The translations under genes and the position numbers were made by a program. Source: Corella eumyota (taxonomy: Eukaryota > Chordata > Ascidiacea > Phlebobranchia > Corellidae). From it: a stretch of 64,000 bases of DNA. Within the stretch, counting starts at the first letter, position 1, and each line of letters begins with the position of its first letter. Positions 1 through 10,407 of the stretch are shown piece after piece. The stretch spans positions 12,126,990 to 12,190,989 of the forward strand of contig OY720102.1 in NCBI GenBank assembly GCA_963082875.1. Direction: 5' to 3'. Under the pieces are notes generated by a model. The model ran no database searches. It saw nothing but the letters and a program-made list of their open reading frames with translations, and was not told where the DNA came from.

Positions 1-476
1 TTCAAATAGAATGCCCGAACATGCCGCTCGACAAATCCAGTCTAAACGACCGAGCAAGACGCTTGTCGCGTAAAGAATTTAAAGCGAAATGCAGGAGAAA
101 ACGACGCACGTTTTTACGACCACCTAACAGCACGGGCCATGCGCTTACAACGATCGCACATTTCGCGATATTTTATGTACACGCACTTGTACCAATTTCT
201 TATGCGACTTGTTTTGATTAAAAAAACAACCGTTTCAAGAACGGGTAACTTACCTTATTCAAATAGAATGCCCGAACATGCCGGGCGACAAAACCAGTCT
301 AAACGACCGAGCAAGGCGCTTGTCGCGTAAAGAATTTAAAGCGAAATGCAGGAGAAAACGACGCACGTTTTTACGACCACCTAACAGCACAGGCCATGCG
401 CTTACAACGATCGCCCATTTCGCGATATTTTATGTACACGCACTTGTACCAATTTCTTATGCGACTTGTTTTGATT

Positions 477-526
477 AAAAAAAACTCCGTTTCAAGAACG
501 GGTAACTTACCTTATTCAAATAGAAT
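477..526 (-). ncRNA. SL RNA gene (representative unit)
   Basis: This is the spliced-leader donor RNA for trans-splicing. Read on the minus strand it starts at 526 with the 16-nt exon ATTCTATTTGAATAAG (526-511). The donor GTAAGT follows at 510-505, then a hairpin with arms CCGTT and AACGG around CTTGA (501-487), then GAG and a run of eight T (484-477). AAG|GTAAGT is a perfect 5' splice site. The leader equals that of Ciona intestinalis from memory. The published RNA is unusually short (about 46 nt), which fits an end within the T-run. The purine plus U-run after the hairpin is the only candidate Sm site. The exact 3' end cannot be fixed from sequence. Confidence 0.93.
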
Positions 527-600
527 GCCCGAACATGCCGGCCGACAAAACCAGTCTAAACGACCGAGCAAGGCGCTTGTCGCGTAAAGAATTTAAAGCG
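527..600 (-). promoter_or_regulatory. SL RNA gene upstream region, putative PSE
   Basis: The bases just before the SL start read GGGC|ATTC, and U2 starts in the same way as GGGC|ATCG. At -50 to -57 (plus strand 576-583) the minus strand reads GCGACAAG. The U2 genes have GCGAACAG at -53 to -46. snRNA-type genes usually carry a proximal sequence element at about this distance, so this is a candidate shared PSE. The inference is weak: it rests on one short motif and its spacing, with no consensus known to me for tunicates. The TCGCTTAAAG unit variant changes the base just upstream of this motif. Confidence 0.4.
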
Positions 601-1487
601 AAATGCAGGAGAAAACGACGCACGTTTTTACGACCACCTAACAGCACAGGCCATGCGCTTACAACGATCGCACATTTCGCGATATTTTATGTACAGGCAC
701 TTGTACCAATTTCTTATGCGACTAGTTTTGATTAAAAAAAACTCCGTTTCAAGAACGGGTAACTTACCTTATTCAAATAGAATGCCCGAACATGCCGGTC
801 GACAAAACCAGTCTAAACGACCGAGCAAGGCGCTTGTCGCTTAAAGAATTTAAAGCGAAATGCAGGAGAAAACGACGCACGTTTTTACGACCACCTAACA
901 GCACGGACCATGCGCTTACAACGATCGCACATTTCGCGATATTTTATGTACACGCACTTGTACCAATTTCTTATGCGACTAGTTTTGATTAAAAAAAACT
1001 CCGTTTCAAGAACGGGTAACTTACCTTATTCAAATAGAATGCCCGAACATGCCGGGCGACAAAACCAGTCTAAACGACCGAGCAAGGCGCTTGTCGCGTA
1101 AAGAATTTAAAGCGAAATGCAGGAGAAAACGACGCACGTTTTTACGACCACCTAACAGTACGAACCTTGTGCTTACAAGGCTCGCCCATTTCGCGATTCA
1201 AATTTGCAAAGTAGAGCCAGGCAACTTTATAATTAGCAACATTTGTGTTTAGTATGTAAAAAGGCGTCGACACAAGCTAACGGCGGCCTCCTGTGGCGCA
1301 CAGTTCGCCGTTAATTAATTACTGCGGCGATAATTAGGGTGGCTGTGAACAGATACCCCGCTTCGAAAAACCGTCAACCTGTACACGGGGTGCGAAGCAA
1401 CTATTGGAATAAAATGAATTAGCCAATAGCGGCCGCGAACAGAATGACAGACCGCGCGAATTCGATCGGATTTCGCCATTTTTGGGC

Positions 1488-2154
1488 ATCGCTTCTCGGC
1501 CCCTAGGGCTAAGATCAAGTGTAGTGACGTCGTTGGCACTATTGCTGGATCTAAGGCCCAAAGACTGAGAAGCGATCACGCCAGATGAAAGTATGCTCAC
1601 ATTGCTGACATTCACTTTCACTCAGCACTTTGCACTTTGCACACATGTTATGCATTGTTTGCCCGCTGAAATCTGGTACATGGCTAGCAGCTCACAAGCG
1701 AAAGCAGCCACAGCAATCGGAAAGGGTTTCGTGAAATTTTTCCCGCCGATTGCAAAGTGGTTTTGCCAAGCTAAGTGATTAAGCTCTAGTCGCTGGGTGT
1801 GGCTTGGTGTTAAAACCCTCCAACCACGATAGCTATGCGCCCTTCAACCCACACAGCTTCATTACGTTTGCTAACTGTGCTGGGGGTAGTATTACACTAC
1901 AACCTTTTTCAACCACCAGGGGTTGTAAAAGGCCTCTGGTGAGGACATGCTTTACAGCAATCCCTTTATTGGGATGTCAAATACGGCTTGCCGTAGTCAC
2001 CACCTCTGTTCTTCTCAGTTGTAATACCTGGGACGCTAGGCATCGCCTAGCTCTTTGTATTATGCGGATTTTTGAATACAGAACGCGGAACTGAAGCTTG
2101 CTTCGTCCCGTTCACGGGTTGTCCTGGTATTGCACTACCTCCAGGCTCGGCCCA
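1488..2154 (+). pseudogene. U2 snRNA gene interrupted by a 479-bp insert (copy 1)
   Basis: U2 nucleotides 1-38 lie at 1488-1525 and nucleotides 40-189 at 2005-2154. Nucleotide 39, the last A of GTAGTA, is absent. The break falls inside the sequence that pairs with the intron branch point, so the gene cannot give a working U2 unless the insert is removed. The U2 parts are otherwise as in the intact copies. Confidence 0.92.
1526..2004. mobile_element. Short U2-targeted insert (copy 1, 479 bp)
   Basis: No long ORF, LTR or terminal inverted repeats, and no target duplication. It interrupts U2 after nucleotide 38. Near one end (1547-1575) it matches the reverse complement of U2 nucleotides 1-29 at 22 of 29 ungapped positions, including GAGAAGCGAT. 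The other end has three hairpins in a row: CACCAG/CTGGTG, ATCCC/GGGAT and TACGGC/GCCGTA. It ends CACCACC before TCTGTTC. No Pol III box A/B pair was found. It behaves like a SINE-like, non-autonomous element. Orientation is unknown. If mobilised like the U2-specific LINE, its 3' end would be the C-rich end. Confidence 0.75.
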
Positions 2155-2387
2155 CGATCCTGCTGCGGCAGGATTATCTATTATTACATCACTCTATATA
2201 TACATAGCTTTTGTCACATTTTCGTTGTTTTCTTAGTTAACTTTTATTACAAATTGGTTGAGTAAGCTTATTTAGCGCTTTCATATCGTCTTAGGCAAAA
2301 ATTAAACTAAGATTGCATGCACCCTAAGGCGACCGGCATAACTTACCCAGGCAGCAACATGTCCACATTTTTGCACCGATTTAGTCT

Positions 2388-5300
2388 GCGACTTGATTAA
2401 AAAAAAATCCGTTTCAAGAACGGGTAACTTACCTTATTCAAATAGAATGCCCGAACATGCCGGGCGACAAAACCAGTCTAAACGACCGAGCAAGGCGCTT
2501 GTCGCGTAAAGAATTTAAAGCGAAATGCAGGAGAAAACGACGCACGTTTTTACGACCACCTAACAGCACAGGCCATGCGCTTACAACGATCGCCCATTTC
2601 GCGATATTTTATGTACACGCACTTGTACCAATTTCTTATGCGACTTGTTTTGATTAAAAAAAACTCCGTTTCAAGAACGGGTAACTTACCTTATTCAAAT
2701 AGAATGCCCGATTATGCCGGCCGACAAAACCAGTCTAAACGACCGAGCAAGGCGCTTGTCGCGTAAAGAATTTAAAGCGAAATGCAGGAGAAAACGACGC
2801 ACGTTTTTACGACCACCTAACAGCACAGGCCATGCGCTTACAACGATCGCACATTTCGCGATATTTTATGTACAGGCACTTGTACCAATTTCTTATGCGA
2901 CTAGTTTTGATTAAAAAAAACTCCGTTTCAAGAACGGGTAACTTACCTTATTCAAATAGAATGCCCGAACATGCCGGTCGACAAAACCAGTCTAAACGAC
3001 CGAGCAAGGCGCTTGTCGCTTAAAGAATTTAAAGCGAAATGCAGGAGAAAACGACGCACGTTTTTACGACCACCTAACAGCACGGGCCATGCGCTTACAA
3101 CGATCGCACATTTCGCGATATTTTATGTACAGGCACTTAATCCAATTTCTTATGCGACTAGTTTTAATTAAAAAAAACTCCGTTTCAAGAACGGGTAACT
3201 TACCTTATTCAAATAGAATGCCCGAACATGCCGGTCGACAAAACCAGTCTAAACGATCGAGCAAGGCGCTTGTCGCGTAAAGAATTTAAAGCGAAATGCA
3301 GGAGAAAACGACGCACGTTTTTACGACCCCCTAACAGCACAGGCCATGCGCTTACAACGATCGCACATTTCGCGATATTTTATGTACACGAACTTGTACC
3401 AAATTCTTATGCGACTAGTTTTGATTAAAAAAAACTCCCTTTCAAGAACGGGTAACTTACCTTATTCAAATAGAATGCCCGAACATGCCGGTCGACAAAA
3501 CCAGTCTAAACGACCGAGCAAGGCGCTTGTCGCGTAAAGAATTTAAAGCGAAATGCAGGAGAAAACGACGCACGTTTTTACGACCCCCTAACAGCACAGG
3601 CCATGCGCTTACAACGATCGCACATTTCGCGATATTTTATGTACACGAACTTGTACCAAATTCTTATGCGACTAGTTTTGATTAAAAAAAACTCCGTTTC
3701 AAGAACGGGTAACTTACCTTATTCAAATAGAATGCCCGAACATGCCGGTCGACAAAACCAGTCTAAACGACCGAGCAAGGCGCTTGTCGCGTAAAGAATT
3801 TAAAGCGAAATGCAGGAGAAAACGACGCACGTTTTTACGACCACCTAACAGCACGGGCCATGCGCTTACAACGATCGCACATTTCGCGATATTTTATGTA
3901 CAGGCACTTAATCCAATTTCTTATGCGACTAGTTTTAATTAAAAAAAACTCCGTTTCAAGAACGGGTAACTTACCTTATTCAAATAGAATGCCCGAACAT
4001 GCCGGTCGACAAAACCAGTCTAAACGACCGAGCAAGGCGCTTGTCGCGTAAAGAATTTAAAGCGAAATGCAGGAGAAAACGACGCACGTTTTTACGACCA
4101 CCTAACAGCACGGGCCATGCGCTTACAACGATCGCACATTTCGCGATATTTTATGTACGTGCACTTGTACCAATTCTTATGCGACTAGTTTTGATTAAAA
4201 AAAACTCCGTTTCAAGAACGGGTAACTTACCTTATTCAAATAGAATGCCCGAACATGCCGCTCGACAAATCCAGTCTAAACGACCGAGCAAGACGCTTGT
4301 CGCGTAAAGAATTTAAAGCGAAATGCAGGAGAAAACGACGCACGTTTTTACGACCACCTAACAGCACGGGCCATGCGCTTACAACGATTGCACATTTCGC
4401 GATATTTTATGTACACGCACTTGTACCAATTTCTTATGCGACTTGTTTTGATTAAAAAAACAACCGTTTCAAGAACGGGTAACTTACCTTATTCAAATAG
4501 AATGCCCGAACATGCCGGGCGACAAAACCAGTCTAAACGACCGAGCAAGGCGCTTGTCGCGTAAAGAATTTAAAGCGAAATGCAGGAGAAAACGACGCAC
4601 GTTTTTACGACCACCTAACAGCACAGGCCATGCGCTTACAACGATCGCCCATTTCGCGATATTTTATGTACACGCACTTGTACCAATTTCTTATGCGACT
4701 TGTTTTGATTAAAAAAAACTCCGTTTCAAGAACGGGTAACTTACCTTATTCAAATAGAATGCCCGAACATGCCGGCCGACAAAACCAGTCTAAACGACCG
4801 AGCAAGGCGCTTGTCGCGTAAAGAATTTAAAGCGAAATGCAGGAGAAAACGACGCACGTTTTTACGACCACCTAACAGCACGGGCCATGCGCTTACAACG
4901 ATCGCACATTTCGCGATATTTTATGTACAGGCACTTGTACCAATTTCTTATGCGACTAGTTTTGATTAAAAAAAACTCCGTTTCAAGAACGGGTAACTTA
5001 CCTTATTCAAATAGAATGCCCGAACATGCCGGTCGACAAAACCAGTCTAAACGACCGAGCAAGGCGCTTGTCGCTTAAAGAATTTAAAGCGAAATGCAGG
5101 AGAAAACGACGCACGTTTTTACGACCACCTAACAGCACGGGCCATGCGCTTACAACGATCGCACATTTCGCGATATTTTATGTACACGCACTTGTACCAA
5201 TTTCTTATGCGACTAGTTTTGATTAAAAAAAACTCCGTTTCAAGAACGGGTAACTTACCTTATTCAAATAGAATGCCCGAACATGCCGGGCGACAAAACC

Positions 5301-5392
5301 AGTCTAAACGACCGAGCAAGGCGCTTGTCGCGTAAAGAATTTAAAGCGAAATGCAGGAGAAAACGACGCACGTTTTTACGACCACCTAACAG
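2388..5392 (-). ncRNA. SL RNA gene block 2, 12 copies
   Basis: SL exons start (low coordinate) at 2433, 2690, 2947, 3204, 3461, 3718, 3975, 4231, 4488, 4745, 5002 and 5259. The first ten have the same order of variants as the first ten of block 6, at a constant offset of 13389 bp, including the rare GATTATGCC change near 2711. One unit is 256 bp (3975 to 4231). It is marked by TGTACGTGCAC and is followed by the CCGCTCGAC unit, a pair that recurs through the array. The copy at 3461 has CCCTTTC in place of CCGTTTC, which weakens the hairpin. Confidence 0.92.
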
Positions 5393-5721
5393 TACGAACC
5401 TTGTGCTTACAAGGCTCGCCCATTTCGCGATTCAAATTTGCAAAGTAGAGCCAGGCAACTTTATAATTAGCAACATTTGTGTTTAGTATGTAAAAAGGCG
5501 TCGACACAAGCTAACGGCGGCCTCCTGTGGCGCACAGGTCGCCGTTAATTAATTACTGCGGCGATAATTAGGGTGGCTGTGAACAGATACCCCGCTTCGA
5601 AAAACCGTCAACCTGTACACGGGGTGCGAAGCAACTATTGGAATAAAATGAATTAGCCAATAGCGGCCGCGAACAGAATGACAGACCGCGCGAATTCGAT
5701 CGGATTTCGCCATTTTTGGGC
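5393..5721 (+). promoter_or_regulatory. U2 5' flank (representative), divergent SL/U2 intergenic region
   Basis: This 329-bp stretch separates the SL gene at 5259-5274 (minus) from U2 at 5722 (plus), so the two are divergent. The first 40 bp or so are a diverged SL-unit sequence and the rest is unique to the cassette. It holds a strong hairpin (5513-5546), a CCAAT motif near 5657 and a candidate PSE, GCGAACAG, at 5669-5676 (-53 to -46). GGGC lies directly before the U2 start. No TATA box is visible near -30, as expected for Pol II snRNA genes. All 13 cassettes share this region with few substitutions. Confidence 0.6.
5513..5546. other. Conserved GC-rich hairpin upstream of U2
   Basis: Nested inverted repeats AACGGCG/CGCCGTT (5513-5519 and 5540-5546) and CCTGTG/CACAGG (5524-5529 and 5533-5538) surround a GCG loop. 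The hairpin lies about 175-210 bp before each U2 gene. Copy 1 has one arm changed (CACAGT), and the copy before U2 at 23251 has GCTT for GCCT outside the paired arms. It could be an enhancer-like or boundary element between the divergent promoters. No function is shown. Confidence 0.5.
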
Positions 5722-5910
5722 ATCGCTTCTCGGCCCCTAGGGCTAAGATCAAGTGTAGTATCTGTTCTTCTCAGTTGTAATACCTGGGACGCTAGGCATC
5801 GCCTAGCTCTTTGTATTATGCGGATTTTTGAATACAGAACGCGGAACTGAAGCTTGCTTCGTCCCGTTCACGGGTTGTCCTGGTATTGCACTACCTCCAG
5901 GCTCGGCCCA
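5722..5910 (+). ncRNA. U2: U2 snRNA gene (copy 2, reference copy)
   Basis: This is the spliceosomal RNA that pairs with the branch point in cis- and trans-splicing. The 189-nt gene starts ATCGCTTCTCGG, the typical U2 5' end. GTAGTA lies at 5755-5760. Stem IIa is TCTCAG/CTGGGA, and stem IIb is GCTAGGC-ATC-GCCTAGC (5791-5807). The Sm site ATTTTTGA lies at 5824-5831. The terminal stem with CCTGGTATTGCACTACCTCCAGG is highly U2-like. Stem I reads GGCCCCTAGGGCT where many animals have GGCCTTTTGGCT. Nothing interrupts it, so it looks functional. The length agrees with the usual 185-190 nt. Confidence 0.96.
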
Positions 5911-6143
5911 CGATCCTGCTGCGGCAGGATTATCTATTATTACATCACTCTATATATACATAGCTTTTGTCACATTTTCGTTGTTTTCTTAGTTAACTTT
6001 TATTACAAATTGGTTGAGTAAGCTTATTTAGCGCTTTCATATCGTCTTAGGCAAAAATAAAACTAAGATTGCATGCACCCTAAGGCGACCGGCATAACTT
6101 ACCCAGGCAGCAACATGTCCACATTTTTGCACCGATTTAGTCT
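5911..6143 (+). terminator. U2 3' flank (representative), putative 3'-end signal
   Basis: A perfect hairpin, ATCCTGC/GCAGGAT with loop TGCG, lies at 5913-5930, a few bases after the U2 end. An AT-rich stretch follows (TATCTATTATTACATCACTC). Pol II snRNA genes need a 3' box within about 20 bp of the RNA end. This region holds that position, but I recognise no known consensus. The rest of the flank contains ATAACTTACCCAGGCAG, which resembles the start of U1, and ends where the SL unit begins (GCGACTTGATT). U2 and the next SL gene are convergent here. Confidence 0.4.
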
Positions 6144-8120
6144 GCGACTTGATTAAAAAAAACTCCGTTTCAAAAACGGGTAACTTACCTTATTCAAATA
6201 GAATGCCCGAACATGCCGGTCGACAAAACCAGTCTAAACGACCGAGCAAGGCGCTTGTCGCGTAAAGAATTTAAAGCGAAATGCAGGAGAAAACGACGCA
6301 CGTTTTTACGACCACCTAACAGCACGGGCCATGCGCTTACAACGATCGCACATTTCGCAATATTTTATGTACACGCACTTGTACCAATTTCTTATGCGAC
6401 TAGTTTTGATTAAAAAAAACTCCGTTTCAAGAACGGGTAACTTACCTTATTCAAATAGAATGCCCGAACATGCCGGTCGACAAAACCAGTCTAAACGACC
6501 GAGCAAGGCGCTTGTCGCGTAAAGAATTTAAAGCGAAATGCAGGAGAAAACGACGCACGTTTTTACGACCACCTAACAGCACGGGCCATGCGCTTACAAC
6601 GATCGCACATTTCGCGATATTTTATGTACAGGCACTTAATCCAATTTCTTATGCGCCTAGTTTTAATTAAAAAAAACTCTGTTTCAAGAACGGGTAACTT
6701 ACCTTATTCAAATAGAATGCCCGAACATGCCGGTCGACAAAACCAGTCTAAACGACCGAGCAAGGCGCTTGTCGCGTAAAGAATTTAAAGCGAAATGCAG
6801 GAGAAAACGACGCACGTTTTTACGACCACCTAACAGCACGGGCCATGCGCTTACAACGATCGCACATTTCGCGATATTTTATGTACGTGCACTTGTACCA
6901 ATTCTTATGCGACTAGTTTTGATTAAAAAAAACTCCGTTTCAAGATCGGGTAACTTACCTTATTCAAATAGAATGCCCGAACATGCCGCTCGACAAATCC
7001 AGTCTAAACGACCGAGCAAGACGCTTGTCGCGTAAAGAATTTAAAGCGAAATGCAGGAGAAAACGACGCACGTTTTTACGACCACCTAACAGCACGGGCC
7101 ATGCGCTTACAACGATCGCACATTTCGCGATATTTTATGTACACGCACTTGTACCAATTTCTTATGCGACTTGTTTTGATTAAAAAAACAACCGTTTCAA
7201 GAACGGGTAACTTACCTTATTCAAATAGAATGCCCGAACATGCCGGGCGACAAAACCAGTCTAAACGACCGAGCAAGGCGCTTGTCGCGTAAAGAATTTA
7301 AAGCGAAATACAGGAGAAAACGACGCACGTTTTTACGACCACCTAACAGCACAGGCCATGCGCTTACAACGATCGCCCATTTCGCGATATTTTATGTACA
7401 CGCACTTGTACCAATTTCTTATGCGACTTGTTTTGATTAAAAAAAACTCCGTTTCAAGAACGGGTAACTTACCTTATTCAAATAGAATGCCCGAACATGC
7501 CGGCCGACAAAACCAGTCTAAACGACCGAGCAAGGCGCTTGTCGCGTAAAGAATTTAAAGCGAAATGCAGGAGAAAACGACGCACGTTTTTACGACCACC
7601 TAACAGCACAGGCCATGCGCTTACAACGATCGCACATTTCGCGATATTTTATGTACAGGCACTTGTACCAATTTCTTATGCGACTAGTTTTGATTAAAAA
7701 AAACTCCGTTTCAAGAACGGGTAACTTACCTTATTCAAATAGAATGCCCGAACATGCCGGTCGACAAAACCAGTCTAAACGACCGAGCAAGGCGCTTGTC
7801 GCTTAAAGAATTTAAAGCGAAATGCAGGAGAAAACGACGCACGTTTTTACGACCACCTAACAGCACGGGCCATGCGCTTACAACGATCGCACATTTCGCG
7901 ATATTTTATGTACACGCACTTGTACCAATTTCTTATGCGACTAGTTTTGATTAAAAAAAACTCCGTTTCAAGAACGGGTAACTTACCTTATTCAAATAGA
8001 ATGCCCGAACATGCCGGGCGACAAAACCAGTCTAAACGACCGAGCAAGGCGCTTGTCGCGTAAAGAATTTAAAGCGAAATGCAGGAGAAAACGACGCACG
8101 TTTTTACGACCACCTAACAG
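6144..8120 (-). ncRNA. SL RNA gene block 3, eight copies
   Basis: SL exons start at 6189, 6446, 6703, 6959, 7216, 7473, 7730 and 7987. The first copy after the U2 cassette has loop sequence CAAAAACGG instead of CAAGAACGG, as do most first copies in other blocks. The copy at 6959 has AGATCGGG, which breaks one base pair of the hairpin stem. The leader and donor are unchanged in all eight. Confidence 0.92.
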
Positions 8121-8449
8121 TACGAACCTTGTGCTTACAAGGCTCGCCCATTTCGCGATTCAAATTTGCAAAGTAGAGCCAGGCAACTTTATAATTAGCA
8201 ACATTTGTGTTTAGTATGTAAAAAGGCGTCGACACAAGCTAACGGCGGCCTCCTGTGGCGCACAGGTCGCCGTTAATTAATTACTGCGGCGATAATTAGG
8301 GTGGCTGTTAACAGATACCCCGCTTCGAAAAACCGTCAACCTGTACACGGGGTGCGAAGCAACTATTGGAATAAAATGAATTAGCCAATAGCGGCCGCGA
8401 ACAGAATGACAGACCGCGCGAATTCGATCGGATTCCGCCATTTTTGGGC

Positions 8450-8638
8450 ATCGCTTCTCGGCCCCTAGGGCTAAGATCAAGTGTAGTATCTGTTCTTCTC
8501 AGTTGTAATACCTGGGACGCTAGGCATCGCCTAGCTCTTTGTATTATGCGGATTTTTGAATACAGAACGCGGAACTGAAGCTTGCTTCGTCCCGTTCACG
8601 GGTTGTCCTGGTATTGCACTACCTCCAGGCTCGGCCCA
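8450..8638 (+). ncRNA. U2: U2 snRNA gene (copy 3)
   Basis: A full 189-nt copy, with the branch-point pairing sequence, stems and Sm site as in the gene at 5722. Its 5' flank differs slightly from that of copy 2 (GGCTGTTAAC and GGATTCCGCC). It lies between SL blocks 3 and 4. Confidence 0.95.
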
Positions 8639-8871
8639 CGATCCTGCTGCGGCAGGATTATCTATTATTACATCACTCTATATATACATAGCTTTTGTCA
8701 CATTTTCGTTGTTTTCTTAGTTAACTTTTATTACAAATTGGTTGAGTAAGCTTATTTAGCGCTTTCATATCGTCTTAGGCAAAAATAAAACTAAGATTGC
8801 ATGCACCCTAAGGCGACCGGCATAACTTACCCAGGCAGCAACATGTCCACATTTTTGCACCGATTTAGTCT

Positions 8872-10078
8872 GCGACTTGATTAAAAAAAACTCCGTTTCA
8901 AAAACGGGTAACTTACCTTATTCAAATAGAATGCCCGAACATGCCGGTCGACAAAACCAGTCTAAACGATCGAGCAAGGCGCTTGTCGCGTAAAGAATTT
9001 AAAGCGAAATGCAGGAGAAAACGACGCACGTTTTTACGACCCCCTAACAGCACAGGCCATGCGCTTACAACGATCGCACATTTCGCGATATTTTATGTAC
9101 ACGAACTTGTACCAAATTCTTATGCGACTAGTTTTGATTAAAAAAAACTCCGTTTCAAGAACGGGTAACTTACCTTATTCAAATAGAATGCCCGAACATG
9201 CCGGTCGACAAAACCAGTCTAAACGACCGAGCAAGGCGCTTGTCGCGTAAAGAATTTAAAGCGAAATGCAGGAGAAAACGACGCACGTTTTTACGACCAC
9301 CTAACAGCACGGGCCATGCGCTTACAACGATCGCACATTTCGCGATATTTTATGTACAGGCACTTAATCCAATTTCTTATGCGACTAGTTTTAATTAAAA
9401 AAAACTCCGTTTCAAGAACGGGTAACTTACCTTATTCAAATAGAATGCCCGAACATGCCGGTCGACAAAACCAGTCTAAACGACCGAGCAAGGCGCTTGT
9501 CGCGTAAAGAATTTAAAGCGAAATGCAGGAGAAAACGACGCACGTTTTTACGACCACCTAACAGCACGGGCCATGCGCTTACAACGATCGCACATTTCGC
9601 GATATTTTATGTACACGCACTTGTACCAATTTCTTATGCGACTAGTTTTGATTAAAAAAAACTCCGTTTCAAGAACGGGTAACTTACCTTATTCAAATAG
9701 AATGCCCGAACATGCCGGGCGACAAAACCAGTCTAAACGACCGAGCAAGGCGCTTGTCGCGTAAAGAATTTAAAGCGAAATGCAGGAGAAAACGACGCAC
9801 GTTTTTACGACCACCTAACAGCACGGGCCATGCGCTTACAACGATCGCACATTTCGCGATATTTTATGTACACGCACTTGTACCAATTTCTTATGCGACT
9901 AGTTTTGATTAAAAAAAACTCCGTTTCAAGAACGGGTAACTTACCTTATTCAAATAGAATGCCCGAACATGCCGGGCGACAAAACCAGTCTAAACGACCG
10001 AGCAAGGCGCTTGTCGCGTAAAGAATTTAAAGCGAAATGCAGGAGAAAACGACGCACGTTTTTACGACCACCTAACAG
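8872..10078 (-). ncRNA. SL RNA gene block 4, five copies
   Basis: SL exons start at 8917, 9174, 9431, 9688 and 9945. All leaders and donors are intact. The block lies between an uninterrupted U2 gene (8450) and a U2 gene carrying the short insert (10408). Confidence 0.92.
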
Positions 10079-10407
10079 TACGAACCTTGTGCTTACAAGG
10101 CTCGCCCATTTCGCGATTCAAATTTGCAAAGTAGAGCCAGGCAACTTTATAATTAGCAACATTTGTGTTTAGTATGTAAAAAGGCGTCGACACAAGCTAA
10201 CGGCGGCCTCCTGTGGCGCACAGGTCGCCGTTAATTAATTACTGCGGCGATAATTAGGGTGGCTGTGAACAGATACCCCGCTTCGAAAAACCGTCAACCT
10301 GTACACGGGGTGCGAAGCAACTATTGGAATAAAATGAATTAGCCAATCGCGGCCGCGAACAGAATGACAGACCGCGCGAATTCGATCGGATTCTGCCATT
10401 TTTGGGC

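Larger units (their letters stand above)
1..1158 (-). ncRNA. SL RNA gene block 1: four complete copies plus one cut by the window edge
   Basis: SL exons (16 nt, minus strand) occupy the 16 bases starting at 254, 511, 768 and 1025. A further exon lacks its 3' bases at the window start (1-12). The copy at 254 has a variant 3' part, with TTG instead of GAG before the T-run. The block ends at CCTAACAG, where the unit passes into the U2 5' flank. The next bases still resemble the repeat up to TTCGCGAT (about 1196), so the cassette flank is a diverged continuation of the SL unit. Confidence 0.92.

Noticed and set aside
21-1252. Repeated plus-strand ORFs of 63-67 and 102 codons in each 257-bp unit
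   Set aside because: They recur only because the unit is repeated. They lie antisense to the SL RNA gene and overlap each other in two frames, and their ends shift with single-base indels. Nothing points to translation.
1334-1621. Minus-strand ORFs of 67-95 codons over the U2 5' flank and gene
   Set aside because: They cover the U2 promoter and RNA gene and exist only where that sequence is repeated. Their ends differ with the presence of the short insert.
1526-2004. A spliceosomal intron inside U2
   Set aside because: The ends do not give GT...AG borders that would restore U2 exactly (nucleotide 39 is missing). Nine other copies have no insert, and the C-run length varies among copies.
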